Assembly (NCBI RefSeq): GCF_900100875.1
Contig: NZ_FNKQ01000003.1
Coordinates: 1 to 64,000, forward strand
Length of the DNA: 64,000 nt
DNA from: Halopelagius longus
GTDB lineage: Archaea > Halobacteriota > Halobacteria > Halobacteriales > Haloferacaceae
Reading direction: 5' to 3'
Part shown: positions 17,619-26,475 of the stretch, piece by piece
Position numbering within the stretch: the first letter of the stretch is position 1
How the letters are laid out: each line of letters starts with the position of its first letter
The notes under the pieces: generated by a model
Told to the model about the DNA's origin: nothing
Seen by the model: only the letters and a program-made list of their open reading frames with translations
Databases searched by the model: none
Position numbers and translations under genes: made by a program

Positions 17619-18662
17619 GATGACGCCCGTGAACGTCGCGGCCTCTATCGCCGCCTCCTCGCTCACGCCGTCGCCGAGGATGGTGTACCGGTCGCGGATG
17701 GTGTGGGCGGTTGTCAGCGCCTCGATGACCGTCTCGTCCGAGATGCCGAGGCCCGCGGCGGTGGTTGGCGCGCCCATGGTGTCGAGGGCGTCGCGGATGT
17801 CGCGCCACTCGCCCTGTTCGCCGCTGTGGAGGTACTCGGTCACGATAGAGCCGACGCCGACTTGGTGGCCGTGGAGTGCGCCGTTCGGAACCAAGCGGTC
17901 GAGTTGGTGCGAGAAGAGGTGTTCCGCGCCCGAGGCCGGACGGGAAGAGCCCGCGATGGACATGGCGACGCCCGAGGAGACGAGCGCTTTCACGACGACC
18001 CACGCCGACTCCTCGAGGCCCTTCTTGATGGAGTCGGAGTTGCCGACGAGCATCTCGGCGGTCATCTGCGAGAGCGCGCCCGAGTACTCGGAGTACTCGA
18101 CGTTCTTCAGGCGGTGGGCGAGTTGCCAGTCTTTCACCGCGGTGTAGTTCGAGATGATGTCCGCACAGCCCGCGGTGGTGAGTTCCCACGGCGCGTCCGC
18201 GAGAATCTCCGTGTCGGCGACGACGGCCAACGGCGGGTCGGCGGCGACGGAGTGGCGGGTGTCGCCCTCCGGGATGGACGACCGCCCGGAGACGATGCCG
18301 TCGTGACTCGCCGCCGTCGGCACGGAGATGAACCCGCAGTCGAGGCTGTCGGAGGCCATCTTCGCGGTGTCGATGGCCTTGCCGCCGCCGAGGGCGACGA
18401 GGTAGCCCGCGCCGACTTCGTTGCCGACCTCGATGACGCGTTCGACGGAGTCGAAACTCGCCTCGGAGATGGTGACCGTCGCCGGGTCGTCGAACTGCGC
18501 GCGAACCCGGTCGCCCGCTATCTCGTTCGGCGTCGGACTCGTCACCAAGAGCGGCCGCCCCGAGAGGTAGAGTTCACTCACCGCCGCGGAGAGCTCCTCC
18601 AACACCTCGTGGCCGACGAGGACGTTCCGCGGGAGCTGAATCCACTTCGATTTGTCGAACAT
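17616..18662 (-). CDS. egsA: sn-glycerol-1-phosphate dehydrogenase
   Basis: The 348-residue enzyme reduces dihydroxyacetone phosphate to sn-glycerol-1-phosphate, the archaea-specific first step of membrane lipid synthesis. The dinucleotide-binding G-G-G-K-A-I-D-T-A-K, T-A-A-S-H-D-G-I-V-S and the zinc ligands (an Asp in the T-A-G-C-A-D region, His in E-H-L-F-S-H and His in L-H-G-H-Q-V-G-V-G) are all present. Length is normal. The start gives M-F-D-K-S-K, typical of haloarchaeal members. It is monocistronic, with repeat copy B at its 3' end. Confidence 0.93.
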   Translation of the reverse strand: MFDKSKWIQLPRNVLVGHEVLEELSAAVSELYLSGRPLLVTSPTPNEIAGDRVRAQFDDPATVTISEASFDSVERVIEVGNEVGAGYLVALGGGKAIDTAKMASDSLDCGFISVPTAASHDGIVSGRSSIPEGDTRHSVAADPPLAVVADTEILADAPWELTTAGCADIISNYTAVKDWQLAHRLKNVEYSEYSGALSQMTAEMLVGNSDSIKKGLEESAWVVVKALVSSGVAMSIAGSSRPASGAEHLFSHQLDRLVPNGALHGHQVGVGSIVTEYLHSGEQGEWRDIRDALDTMGAPTTAAGLGISDETVIEALTTAHTIRDRYTILGDGVSEEAAIEAATFTGVI

Positions 18663-18772
18663 ACGTGCCTCTCTTCGGCGGTGGTTCATACGCTTTTCTC
18701 GTCCGGAACGACCGATGGCGGTGGCAACGGCGGAGGGGCGGGGAGAGCGCTCGGACGGAACCGAAAACCGGG

Positions 18773-19522
18773 TCAGAGCAGTCCGCCCGCCGCCTGCGAG
18801 AGGAAGACGACGCCGAACCCCGCGAGGACGACGGCGCTGACGCCCGCGACGATGGGTGCGAAGGCGTCGACGCGCCGTTCCGCGCCCACGAGCGCCGCCG
18901 GGAAGCCCGTCACCCACAGCACGATACCGCCGAAGAAGCCGACGACGAGCGCCGGCGACCCCGTCTCGACGACGAGCGTCCCGGCGAGTTCGCCGCCGAC
19001 GTACGGCGTCTCCGCGAGAACGTCCAGCGTGCCGGGTTTCAGGAGTCCGACGCCCATCGTGAGCCAGAACAGAATCTGGTAGGGGTTCGTCAGAGCGAGG
19101 AGGAACGCCTTGCCGAAGCCGGTGGTCGCCCGCGACTCTACGGCCCCCGCCGCGCCGTCTGCACCGCCGTCGCCGTCCGCGGTACCGTCGCTCTGACCGC
19201 CGTCGCCGCGGGCGTCCGGTCGGAACGAACTTCGGACGTCTTTGGCCGCGCCGTACGCGAAGTAGAGCATGAGGACGCCGCCGACGCCGACCATCGCCGC
19301 GCGGACCGTCGGGAACCGCTCGACGAACGCGACGACGCCGAGGGCCGCGAGGACGAAGAAGATGATATCCGCCGTCATCGCGCCGAGTCCGGCCTTGAAC
19401 CCGGCGACCCACCCGCGGAGGACGCTCTCCTCGGCGATAATCGCGTTCATCGGGCCGGGCGGGGCCGCCAGCGCCAGACCGAAGACGACGCCGGCGAGGA
19501 GAGAGGGAGCGAGATTCGTCAC
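18773..19522 (-). CDS. LysE/RhtB-type amino acid exporter
   Basis: The 249-residue protein has the LysE family signature A-A-P-P-G-P-M-N-A at residues 19-27 in the first helix, about six helices in all, and N-P-Y-Q-I-L-F-W in the second half. Members export amino acids or other small solutes. A Gly/Asp/Ala-rich cytosolic loop (about 108-130) is longer than in bacterial members. The start is a GTG. The gene stands alone, and nothing nearby names the substrate. Confidence 0.82.
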   Translation of the reverse strand: MTNLAPSLLAGVVFGLALAAPPGPMNAIIAEESVLRGWVAGFKAGLGAMTADIIFFVLAALGVVAFVERFPTVRAAMVGVGGVLMLYFAYGAAKDVRSSFRPDARGDGGQSDGTADGDGGADGAAGAVESRATTGFGKAFLLALTNPYQILFWLTMGVGLLKPGTLDVLAETPYVGGELAGTLVVETGSPALVVGFFGGIVLWVTGFPAALVGAERRVDAFAPIVAGVSAVVLAGFGVVFLSQAAGGLL

Positions 19523-19695
19523 GTCAGGCGACTACGCGAGACCGTACAAAAAGAACACGGAGACAGAACGGGAGACCGCGGTGCGCCGACGGGGAGAGTC
19601 GGACGGATTCGGGTTCGAGCCGACGGAACCGGTCCGGAGCGGACGGAACCGTACACGACCGGAGCGAACCGGGGCGAACCGAACGCCGCCGGGGG

Positions 19696-20400
19696 TTAGA
19701 GGAGACCCGTCACGACGGAGGAGACGCCGCCGACGACCGTCTCCCAGACGGAGAACCCCGTCACCATCGAGAGGACGGTGTCGAGGCCGAAGAACAGGAA
19801 CAGCACCGCGCTGAACAGGTGGGCCTTCCGCATGTCCACCCGGTGGGCGAACGTGTGGAAGAAGTAGGCGTTCGCGAGGCTCACGGGGATGATGGCGAGC
19901 ATCTCGCCCACCCAGATGGCCGACGTGGCGCCGTACTGGACGGCCAACCCGACGGTGACGAGTTGGGTCTTGTCGCCGAACTCGCCGGCCGCCATCATCG
20001 AGAAGATGGGGACGAACCCGCCGAAGTGACCGGCGATGCGGTCTATCGGGGCGGGAAGGTCGCGTTCGGAGACGAGTCCCCCCGTCCCGCCGTCCGTCTC
20101 GGCGTCCACTCTGGTCGTCCCCGGTTCCGGCGCGGACCGGTAGAGGACGACGGCGAAGGTGACGAACAGTATCGCGGTGACGGCGTCGAGGACGACCGGC
20201 GAGAACGCGTCCTGTAGCGCCTGCCCGAACCACACTTCGAGGGCGGTCCACCCGGCGAACGCCGACCCCGCGGCGGCGACGACGACGAGGGGGTTGTACC
20301 GCGTCGAGAGGCCGGCGATGATGAACTGCACCTTCTCGCCGGGCAACACCAGCAACTGCGCGACGAACGCGACGGTGAGCACTTCGAGGTAGCTCGTCAC
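19696..20400 (-). CDS. TMEM165/GDT1 family cation transporter
   Basis: The 234-residue protein has two halves of three helices, as in the UPF0016/GDT1 family of Mn2+/Ca2+ transporters. The second-half motif is E-F-G-D-K-T, the canonical E-x-G-D-K-T. The first half has P-G-E-K-V-Q at the same place, a departure from the canonical motif. Its GTG start overlaps the TGA of the upstream dtxR-type gene (GTGA), so both come from one transcript. Metal-regulated Mn2+ efflux is the likely role, inferred from family and regulator. Confidence 0.83.
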   Translation of the reverse strand: MTSYLEVLTVAFVAQLLVLPGEKVQFIIAGLSTRYNPLVVVAAAGSAFAGWTALEVWFGQALQDAFSPVVLDAVTAILFVTFAVVLYRSAPEPGTTRVDAETDGGTGGLVSERDLPAPIDRIAGHFGGFVPIFSMMAAGEFGDKTQLVTVGLAVQYGATSAIWVGEMLAIIPVSLANAYFFHTFAHRVDMRKAHLFSAVLFLFFGLDTVLSMVTGFSVWETVVGGVSSVVTGLL

Positions 20401-21110
20401 GTCGTGGGTACCTCCTCGCTCTCGCCGTCCGAACCGCCCGCCGCGCGAACGCGAATCGACGCCGCGACGGCGTCCGGAAGGCTCTGTTCGTCGCCCTCGA
20501 CTCCGTCGCCGTCACCGATGCGGACGGTCACCATGCCGAACGGGGCGATGTCCGTCACCTCGATGCTCGTTCCGGGGGTGATGCCCGCGTCGGCGAGGTA
20601 CTCCAGTTCCTCTTGGTTGCGGTCGCTGACCCGCGCGACGACGACCGTCTCGCCGACGGAGTGGTCCGACAGTCGCGTCGTCTCCTCGTGGTCGAGGGGG
20701 GACAGATCGGGCGAGGGAATCGGGTCGCCGTGCGGGTCCACCGTCGGGTTCCCGAGGACGTCCGCGACGCGCCGTTCGAACTCCTCTGAGATGTGGTGTT
20801 CGAGGGCGTCCGCCTCGTCGTGGACTTCGCTCCAGGAGTAATCGAGGTGTTCCGCGAGGTACGCCTCGAGCAGGCGGTGGTGACGGAGGACTTCGAGCGC
20901 CACCGTCTCGCCCTCCTCCGTCAGTTCGGCTCCTTTGTACTTCTCGCGGTGGACGAGGCCGCGATCCGACAGCTTCCCGAGCATGCTCGTCACCGTCGGC
21001 GGCGTCTTCCCGAGGTACTCGGCGATGGCGGAGGTGGAGACGGGCGGCCCGCTCTCGGCCTGAATCTGGTAGATGGCCTTCAGGTAGTCCTCCATCACGT
21101 CGCTCAACAT
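20397..21110 (-). CDS. DtxR/MntR family metal-dependent transcriptional regulator
   Basis: The 237-residue protein has an N-terminal winged helix (V-S-T-S-A-I-A-E-Y-L-G-K-T-P-P-T-V-T-S), a metal-binding dimerisation domain with H-H-R-L-L-E, E-A-D-A-L-E-H-H-I-S and E-E-T-T-R-L, and a C-terminal FeoA/SH3-like domain (about 150-215). This is the DtxR/SirR layout. It is first in a two-gene operon with the GDT1-type transporter. A perfect inverted repeat lies between its TATA-like element and start codon, so autoregulation is likely. Mn2+ or Fe2+ are the candidate effectors. Confidence 0.88.
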   Translation of the reverse strand: MLSDVMEDYLKAIYQIQAESGPPVSTSAIAEYLGKTPPTVTSMLGKLSDRGLVHREKYKGAELTEEGETVALEVLRHHRLLEAYLAEHLDYSWSEVHDEADALEHHISEEFERRVADVLGNPTVDPHGDPIPSPDLSPLDHEETTRLSDHSVGETVVVARVSDRNQEELEYLADAGITPGTSIEVTDIAPFGMVTVRIGDGDGVEGDEQSLPDAVAASIRVRAAGGSDGESEEVPTT

Positions 21111-21118
21111 ACCCCGAA

Positions 21119-21132
21119 TTAGACGAGTCTAA
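21119..21132 (-). promoter_or_regulatory. operator-like inverted repeat TTAGACGAGTCTAA before the dtxR-type gene
   Basis: Two 6-base arms, TTAGAC and GTCTAA, surround GA. The repeat begins nine bases upstream of the ATG at 21110. Reading on the minus strand, a TATA-like element (around 21134-21141) precedes it, so the repeat would cover the transcription start of a leaderless mRNA. The TTAG...CTAA arms resemble operators of the DtxR family, which makes this a good candidate for an autoregulatory site. Confidence 0.7.
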
Positions 21133-21198
21133 AGTAAATATCCTCGGGCCTCGAAACCGTGCGGCCCCGGCGACAGTCGGCCCTGCGAATCGGTCGCG

Positions 21199-22374
21199 CT
21201 AGACGCCCTTCCCCATCAGGTGACTGCGGAGGATGTCGGCCGTCTTCGTCCCCGATTCGGTGTTCACGACCACCACCTCGTCGTCGGCGCCGACGACGCC
21301 GTCCTCGGCGAGTCGCCACGCGGCGGCGACGGCGGCACCGCCGGCCGCGCCGACTTCGAGTCCGGCGTTCTGCGCGGCGGCGACTGCGCTCTCCAGTATC
21401 TCGTCGTCGTCCGCCGCGAGGGCGTCGCCGCCCGTCTCCGCGAGTGCGGCGAGGGCGGCGGCCCCGCCTTTCGGGTTCGGGATTTCGAGTTCGCCGACGA
21501 TGGTGTCGGGACTGGACCACGGTTCCACCTCCTCTGCGCCGCGTTCGTGGGCGGTGACGATGGGCGCGCATCCGGACGGTTGCGCGGCGTACACCGGCGG
21601 CACGTCGTCGGTGACGCCCGCCTCGCGGAGTTCGCGGAAGCCCTTCGCGACGCCCGCGACGACTTCCCCCGTCCCCGCGGGGACGACGACGGCGTCCGGA
21701 ACCGTCCAGTCGAGCGATTCGGCAACCTCGAAGGCCACCGTCTTGATGCCGTCGTGGCGGTACGGGTTGTCGAACTCCTGCAGGGTGTGCCAGTCGGACT
21801 GCAGTTGCTCGTGGAGTGCCTCCTCGGCGTCGGGGTAGCGCCCGCCGACGACGCGCATCTCCCCGCCGTGGACGTTCACCATCGCCTTGTTCGGGAACGG
21901 CGCGCGCGAGGGGACGAACGAGTACGACCGCAGGTCCGCCATCCCCGCGTACGACGCCGCCGACTGGCCCGCGTTGCCGGGCGTGGCGAGGGCGACGAGT
22001 TCCGCGTCCGCCTCGCGCGCGGCGGTGACCGCCGGCGAGAGGCCGCGGTCCAAGACGGTGCCGGTCGGGTTCCGCCCCTCGTCTTTGATTCGAAGCGCCC
22101 CGACGCCGAGTTCGTCCGCGAGAGCCGGCGTCTCCACCAACGGCGTCGCCCCCTCGTCTGCGGTCAACGGGTTCGAGAACGGCAGGAGGTCGGCGTACCG
22201 CCACATCGTGTCGGTCGGCGCGTCAGCCAACCCGCCGTCGCCCCACTCGACGGCGTCGAGGTCGTAGGCCGGGTCGAGATGCGCGCCCGCGTCGCTCTCG
22301 CCGGTCGTCGTCGCCTCGTACTCCTCGTCGCTCTCGGCGCAGCGCAACCCGAGAAACGCCTCGCTAGTCTCCAT
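21199..22374 (-). CDS. threonine synthase-like PLP-fold protein lacking the Schiff-base lysine
   Basis: The 391-residue protein aligns with threonine synthase: an N-terminal Cys-containing segment, E-G-A-T-P-L-V, K-D-E-G-R-N-P-T-G, T-P-G-N-A-G-Q-S-A-A, and the phosphate-binding P-A-G-T-G-E-V-V. In functional enzymes N-P-T-G is followed by S-F-K with the PLP-bound Lys. Here it reads N-P-T-G-T-V-L, so Leu108 stands at the lysine position. The N-terminal Cys pair is also reduced to one Cys. It is probably a paralogue of altered function, not the main threonine synthase. Confidence 0.75.
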   Translation of the reverse strand: METSEAFLGLRCAESDEEYEATTTGESDAGAHLDPAYDLDAVEWGDGGLADAPTDTMWRYADLLPFSNPLTADEGATPLVETPALADELGVGALRIKDEGRNPTGTVLDRGLSPAVTAAREADAELVALATPGNAGQSAASYAGMADLRSYSFVPSRAPFPNKAMVNVHGGEMRVVGGRYPDAEEALHEQLQSDWHTLQEFDNPYRHDGIKTVAFEVAESLDWTVPDAVVVPAGTGEVVAGVAKGFRELREAGVTDDVPPVYAAQPSGCAPIVTAHERGAEEVEPWSSPDTIVGELEIPNPKGGAAALAALAETGGDALAADDDEILESAVAAAQNAGLEVGAAGGAAVAAAWRLAEDGVVGADDEVVVVNTESGTKTADILRSHLMGKGV

Positions 22375-22505
22375 ATCGGGCGTTGCGGCGCGAGCGACAA
22401 ATCCCTAGCCATTCGGTCTTTCCGACGCTTCGCCGCGCGCGGCCGACCTGCACCGACTGACTGTCGCGCACAGTACATTAGTGCGGTGCGCGAGATGGAC
22501 CGGGC

Positions 22506-23783
22506 ATGGACGAAACCGTGGTCGTCGTCGGCGCGGGCCTCGCGGGCCTCGTCGCGGCGCGTCACCTCGCCGACGAGGGTGCCGACGTGACAGTGTACGA
22601 ACGGCGCCACGAAGTCGGCGGTCGGGTCCGGACGCAGAAACGAGACGGGTTCACCTTCGACCGGGGATTTCAGGTGCTCTTCACCGGCTATCCGGCGGTA
22701 CAGCGAGAACTCGACGTGGACGAACTCGACGTTCGGGAGTTCTCCCCGGGGGCCGTCATCGCCCGTCCCGGCGAGCGTTCGACGCTGTCGGACCCCCTGC
22801 GCGACCCGAAATCGCTCCTCTCGACCCTGCGGAACGACGAGGTGACCCTCACGGACAAGGTTCGGACGATGGCGCTTCGCCAACACGTCCGCGGCACCTC
22901 GGAGCGTCACCTGTTCGAGGGACCGGACACGAGCATCCGAGAGTACCTCCGCGAGTGGGGGTTCTCCGAGAAGTACATCGAGAACTTCGTCGCGCCGTTC
23001 TACGGCGGCATCACGCTGGACCGGTCGCTCACCACCTCCAAGCGCGTCTTCGAGGCGACGTTCAAAGCGCTCTCGAACGGCCGCATCGTCGTCCCCGCCG
23101 AGGGGATGCAGGAGATTCCGAGGCAGCTCGCCGAGAAGGCCCGACGGGCGGGTGCGGAGATTCGCCTCGAGACGGACGTCGAGTCCGTCGAGAACTACGA
23201 CGACGGCGTGACCGTGCGGACGACGGCGGAGACGGTGGAAGCCGACGCCGCAGTCGTCGCCGCCGACCCGAAGGAGTCGCTCCGACTCTCCGGCGTCGAC
23301 GAGATACCGACGATCGCGCGGACGTCCACGACCCAGTACTACCGGCTTCCGGCGGGGACCGACTTGGAAACCGGGCGCAAACTCCTGTTGAACGCCGGTA
23401 GCGACGCGCCGAACACTATCGCGCCGATGTCGAAAATCGCGCCGGAGTACGCGCCCGGCGACTACGAACTGATCGCCGCGACGTTCCTCGGCAAGGAGGC
23501 GGCAGAACAGAGCGCGATGGAGTTGGCCGCAAAGACGAGGCGGAAACTCAACTCGTGGTACCCCGACGGGTCGATAGAGAAGGTCCAGTCCATCCACACC
23601 GACCGCATCGAGTTCGCGCAGTTCGACCAACCGCCGGGGGTCCACGACCGACTGCCGAACCACCGCGACCCGGGCGGGTGGACGTACCTCGCGGGCGATT
23701 TCACCGAGTGGTCGTCGATACAGGGCGCGATGCGAAGCGGTCGGAAGGCCGCCGAGGCGGTGGCGTACGACCTCAGACTCTGA
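22506..23783 (+). CDS. FAD-dependent amine oxidase/phytoene desaturase-like oxidoreductase
   Basis: The 425-residue protein has the FAD-binding G-A-G-L-A-G-L-V-A-A (residues 9-18), an E-R-R ribose motif, the G-G-R-V-R-T sequence typical of amine oxidases and carotenoid desaturases, and a C-terminal F-A-D-contacting segment (Y-L-A-G-D-F-T-E-W-S-S-I-Q-G-A, about 395-410). It belongs to the same broad group as CrtI, but haloarchaea have several such paralogues and no carotenoid gene is adjacent. The substrate is unknown. The gene ends two bases before the convergent phosphoesterase. Confidence 0.82.
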   Translation: MDETVVVVGAGLAGLVAARHLADEGADVTVYERRHEVGGRVRTQKRDGFTFDRGFQVLFTGYPAVQRELDVDELDVREFSPGAVIARPGERSTLSDPLRDPKSLLSTLRNDEVTLTDKVRTMALRQHVRGTSERHLFEGPDTSIREYLREWGFSEKYIENFVAPFYGGITLDRSLTTSKRVFEATFKALSNGRIVVPAEGMQEIPRQLAEKARRAGAEIRLETDVESVENYDDGVTVRTTAETVEADAAVVAADPKESLRLSGVDEIPTIARTSTTQYYRLPAGTDLETGRKLLLNAGSDAPNTIAPMSKIAPEYAPGDYELIAATFLGKEAAEQSAMELAAKTRRKLNSWYPDGSIEKVQSIHTDRIEFAQFDQPPGVHDRLPNHRDPGGWTYLAGDFTEWSSIQGAMRSGRKAAEAVAYDLRL

Positions 23784-23784
23784 C

Positions 23785-24489
23785 TCACAGCATCCGGCGG
23801 AACTCGCCCAACGGCGGGAACGTCAGCGCCTCGTCGGCGCTCTCGTCGTACAGTATCGGGCGGAACGCGTCGATGTCGGTCACGAGGGGCGACTGCACGT
23901 CCCGCGTTCGGAGTCGGTTCACCACCACGCCCGCCGCGAGGCGGTTGAACGCCGGGAGCATCAGCACGTCCGCGTCGCGGAACGCCCCCTCGCCGTAGAG
24001 AAAGCAGGGCCGGCGCGTCCCCTCGATGGTTATCGCGGGGTGGTCGTGCCCGACGACGTACAGCGACCCCTCCCGGTCGGGGACGGCGTGGCCGTGGCAG
24101 ACGACGACGGGCGCGTCCGTCGCCTCGCCGAGGACGTACTCGTCGTGGACGGTGCCGTCGAAGACGTAGTCGAGGGCGGCGTCGTGGTTCCCGCGGACGA
24201 AGACGGGACGCGCGCCGGCCTCGCGGCACGCGGCGGTCAGGTCGGCGACGCCCTCGCGCGCCCGCGCCGTCGCGGACCCGAACTCGTGGAGGATATCGCC
24301 CGCGAAGACGACCGTCTCGGGCGACCGGGCCGCGAGGTGGTCGGCGAGGCGTTCCCGCAGGTCGCGACGCTCACCGAGGGGGAACTCGACGGACGACGCC
24401 TCGTCTCGCCCCACGTGCACGTCCGCGACGACGAGAGCGTCCGCGCCGGGGAGGTACGCCGCCCTGTCGCGGTAGACGACCTCGAACAC
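23785..24489 (-). CDS. calcineurin-like metallophosphoesterase (archaeal MJ0037 type)
   Basis: The 234-residue protein has the full set of dinuclear phosphoesterase motifs: A-D-V-H-V-G, F-A-G-D-I-L-H-E, R-G-N-H-D, C-H-G-H and V-V-G-H-D-H-P. It belongs to the group of archaeal ICC-like phosphoesterases related to MJ0037, often encoded next to Lhr-type helicases; here no helicase is adjacent. A GTG at 24489 (V-F-E-V-V-Y) fits family length and avoids overlap with the divergent regulator gene at 24613. Confidence 0.82.
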   Translation of the reverse strand: MFEVVYRDRAAYLPGADALVVADVHVGRDEASSVEFPLGERRDLRERLADHLAARSPETVVFAGDILHEFGSATARAREGVADLTAACREAGARPVFVRGNHDAALDYVFDGTVHDEYVLGEATDAPVVVCHGHAVPDREGSLYVVGHDHPAITIEGTRRPCFLYGEGAFRDADVLMLPAFNRLAAGVVVNRLRTRDVQSPLVTDIDAFRPILYDESADEALTFPPLGEFRRML

Positions 24490-24612
24490 GGTGCGAGGGA
24501 GGGCCGCGACGCCCAAAGCGGTACCGTTCGGCGGCGGCGGGGCCGACGAACGGGACGGAGACGGCCCGCGGGGGCGACTGGATTTTTCACCGCTCGGTCC
24601 GTGCGACGGAGC

Positions 24613-25419
24613 ATGAGCGGGGCCCTCGAAGATAAGCGGACGGCCACCCGACTCCGCATCCTCGTCGAGATAGCCGACAGACAACCGGCGGTGAGCCAAG
24701 GCGAGATAGCGGACGCGGTGGGCGTGACGAGTCAGGCCGTCAGCGAGTACATTCGGGAACTGGTCGAGGACGGGTACGTCGAGAAGGAAGGGCGGTCCCG
24801 ATACCGGGTCACGAAGGAGGGGGTCGACTGGCTGTTTCAGGAGGTGAAAGACCTCCGGCGCTTCGCCGACCACGTGGCCGACGACGTACTGGAGAGCGTC
24901 CAAGAGGACGCCGCAATCGCCGCCGAGGACGTCTCCGCCGGCGAGACGGTGACGCTGTCGGTCCGGGAAGGCCTCCTCCACGCCGTCCCCGGGTCGTCCG
25001 GCCCGGCGACGGGCGTGGCGACGACGGACGCCGAGGCGGGCGACGACGTGAGCGTCACGGGGTTCGAGGGCGTCATCGAAATCGCCCCCGGCCGGGTGAC
25101 GGTCGTCCAGATACCGCCCGCGCGGTCCGGCGGGAGCGCCGCGGTCGAACCGTCGGCGCTGGAAACCGCCTGCGACGGCGCGGACGTGGTCGTCGCCGCG
25201 GGCGTCGAAGCGGTCGTCGCCCTCCGGAAGGCGAACGTCGAATCGGAGACGGCGTTCGCGGCGGGCGAGGTGGCCGCCGCCGCCGCGGAACGGGGGTTGG
25301 ACGCGACGGTGGTCGCGACCGCCGACCTCGTCGGTCGAGTGACGGACGCCCTCCGCGACGGCGACGCCCTCTACGAAGTCACCGAGGCGGCGCAGGTGGA
25401 GTCAGAGGAGGAAGCGTGA
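24613..25419 (+). CDS. winged-helix transcriptional regulator with C-terminal sensing domain
   Basis: The 268-residue protein starts with a winged helix (about 10-75; V-S-Q-G-E-I-A-D-A-V-G-V-T-S-Q-A-V-S-E-Y is the recognition part). The remaining 190 residues form an Ala/Val-rich alpha/beta domain of the DUF7839 type, perhaps a ligand-binding domain. Similar predicted regulators are widespread in Euryarchaeota but uncharacterised. It is divergent from the phosphoesterase gene and overlaps the next small gene by GTGA, so the two probably form an operon. Confidence 0.78.
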   Translation: MSGALEDKRTATRLRILVEIADRQPAVSQGEIADAVGVTSQAVSEYIRELVEDGYVEKEGRSRYRVTKEGVDWLFQEVKDLRRFADHVADDVLESVQEDAAIAAEDVSAGETVTLSVREGLLHAVPGSSGPATGVATTDAEAGDDVSVTGFEGVIEIAPGRVTVVQIPPARSGGSAAVEPSALETACDGADVVVAAGVEAVVALRKANVESETAFAAGEVAAAAAERGLDATVVATADLVGRVTDALRDGDALYEVTEAAQVESEEEA

Positions 25420-25709
25420 TTGGGTCGGTTAGACCGATCGGGCCGATTTCGCTCGCGGACGCCGCGTGGTACGCGATGGCGTTCGCCGTCGTGCTCTCGG
25501 CGTCGTGGGTGTGCGACGACGCGCGAGACCGCCTTCCGAACGCGGAGGCGTTTCTCTGGACGGGACTGGTTCTTCTCACCGGACTGTTCGCCGCGGTGAC
25601 GAGGAGGGTGAGCGACGCCGCGTTCGTCCTGTACGCACTCTCGCTCTACGGCGCGCGGACGCGGGGACGGTCCTGGTGGGCGGTGAGAAACGGGCGGCGG
25701 AGCCGGTGA
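25416..25709 (+). CDS. small hydrophobic protein, unknown function
   Basis: The 97-residue protein begins at a GTG that overlaps the stop codon of the preceding regulator (GTGA). It has helices at about 15-33 and 45-58, a third short hydrophobic stretch near 65-76, and a strongly basic tail rich in Arg. I do not recognise it. The tight overlap and matching codon use support it as a gene. It may be a membrane partner of the regulator. Confidence 0.55.
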   Translation: MIGSVRPIGPISLADAAWYAMAFAVVLSASWVCDDARDRLPNAEAFLWTGLVLLTGLFAAVTRRVSDAAFVLYALSLYGARTRGRSWWAVRNGRRSR

Positions 25710-25716
25710 CGTCCCT

Positions 25717-26325
25717 CTAGGCGGCCGCGCCTTCGGCGTGTTCTCTCGCCGTCGCGTACGCCTCCTGTAACTCCTTGAACTCCGATTGGGATCCCCCGTG
25801 GTCGGGGTGGACGTCCTTCACCCGGTCGCGGTAGGCGCGTTTCACCTCCGCGGGGTCGGCCGTCGTCGGCACGCCGAGGTAGTCGAACGCCGCGGTCACC
25901 GGACTCTCGCGCGTCGGCGTCGCGGGTTCGAACTCCGGCACCTCGAACGGAAGACGACGCCCGAGTCCGTGCGCGGGCATCTCGTGTTCGCAGAGGACGG
26001 TGTACGTCCCCGCCCGTTCGAGTCGGAAGTACGCCTGCGCGTCGAAGGTGAGGGCGACGTCGCGTTGCGGGAGGTAGAACGCCACCGTCTCGCCGTGGAG
26101 GGCGTGGTCCTCGACGAACGGTTCGCCTATCGTCCGGAGGTAGTCGCGGATTTCGGTCCGGCGGCGACCCGCCCCGTCGACGTTCGGACCGCGGGGTACC
26201 GCGTCGTCCGGGAACAGTCGCCCCCCGACGAGGAACACCCCGGCGACGACGAGAGAGGCGACGATACCCCCAACGACGCCGAGGAGAAGCCACGGCGGGG
26301 TGAGCGACACCAAGTCCGATTGCAC
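25717..26325 (-). CDS. membrane-anchored J-domain protein
   Basis: The 202-residue protein has an N-terminal transmembrane helix (about 11-33), a middle domain of about 90 residues and a C-terminal J domain (about 143-195) with Y-L-G-V, K-R-A-Y-R-D-R-V-K and the essential H-P-D of V-H-P-D-H-G-G. J domains stimulate Hsp70 ATPase, so this would recruit DnaK to the membrane. J at the C-terminus is unlike canonical DnaJ but common among haloarchaeal DnaJ-like membrane proteins. The middle domain is not recognised. Confidence 0.82.
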   Translation of the reverse strand: MQSDLVSLTPPWLLLGVVGGIVASLVVAGVFLVGGRLFPDDAVPRGPNVDGAGRRRTEIRDYLRTIGEPFVEDHALHGETVAFYLPQRDVALTFDAQAYFRLERAGTYTVLCEHEMPAHGLGRRLPFEVPEFEPATPTRESPVTAAFDYLGVPTTADPAEVKRAYRDRVKDVHPDHGGSQSEFKELQEAYATAREHAEGAAA

Positions 26326-26475
26326 GACCGAACAGAGGTCATCGAGGATAAAGAAACTCTCGGGACGAGGGGTGCGTTCCCCGGCGCAATCGGGTGTTTG
26401 GCCGCCTCGCGTCGGCCCAGGACGCCGCCCTCGCCGCGCGACGGACGTTACTGTCTGCGGTGCCTACCCGGTCCC

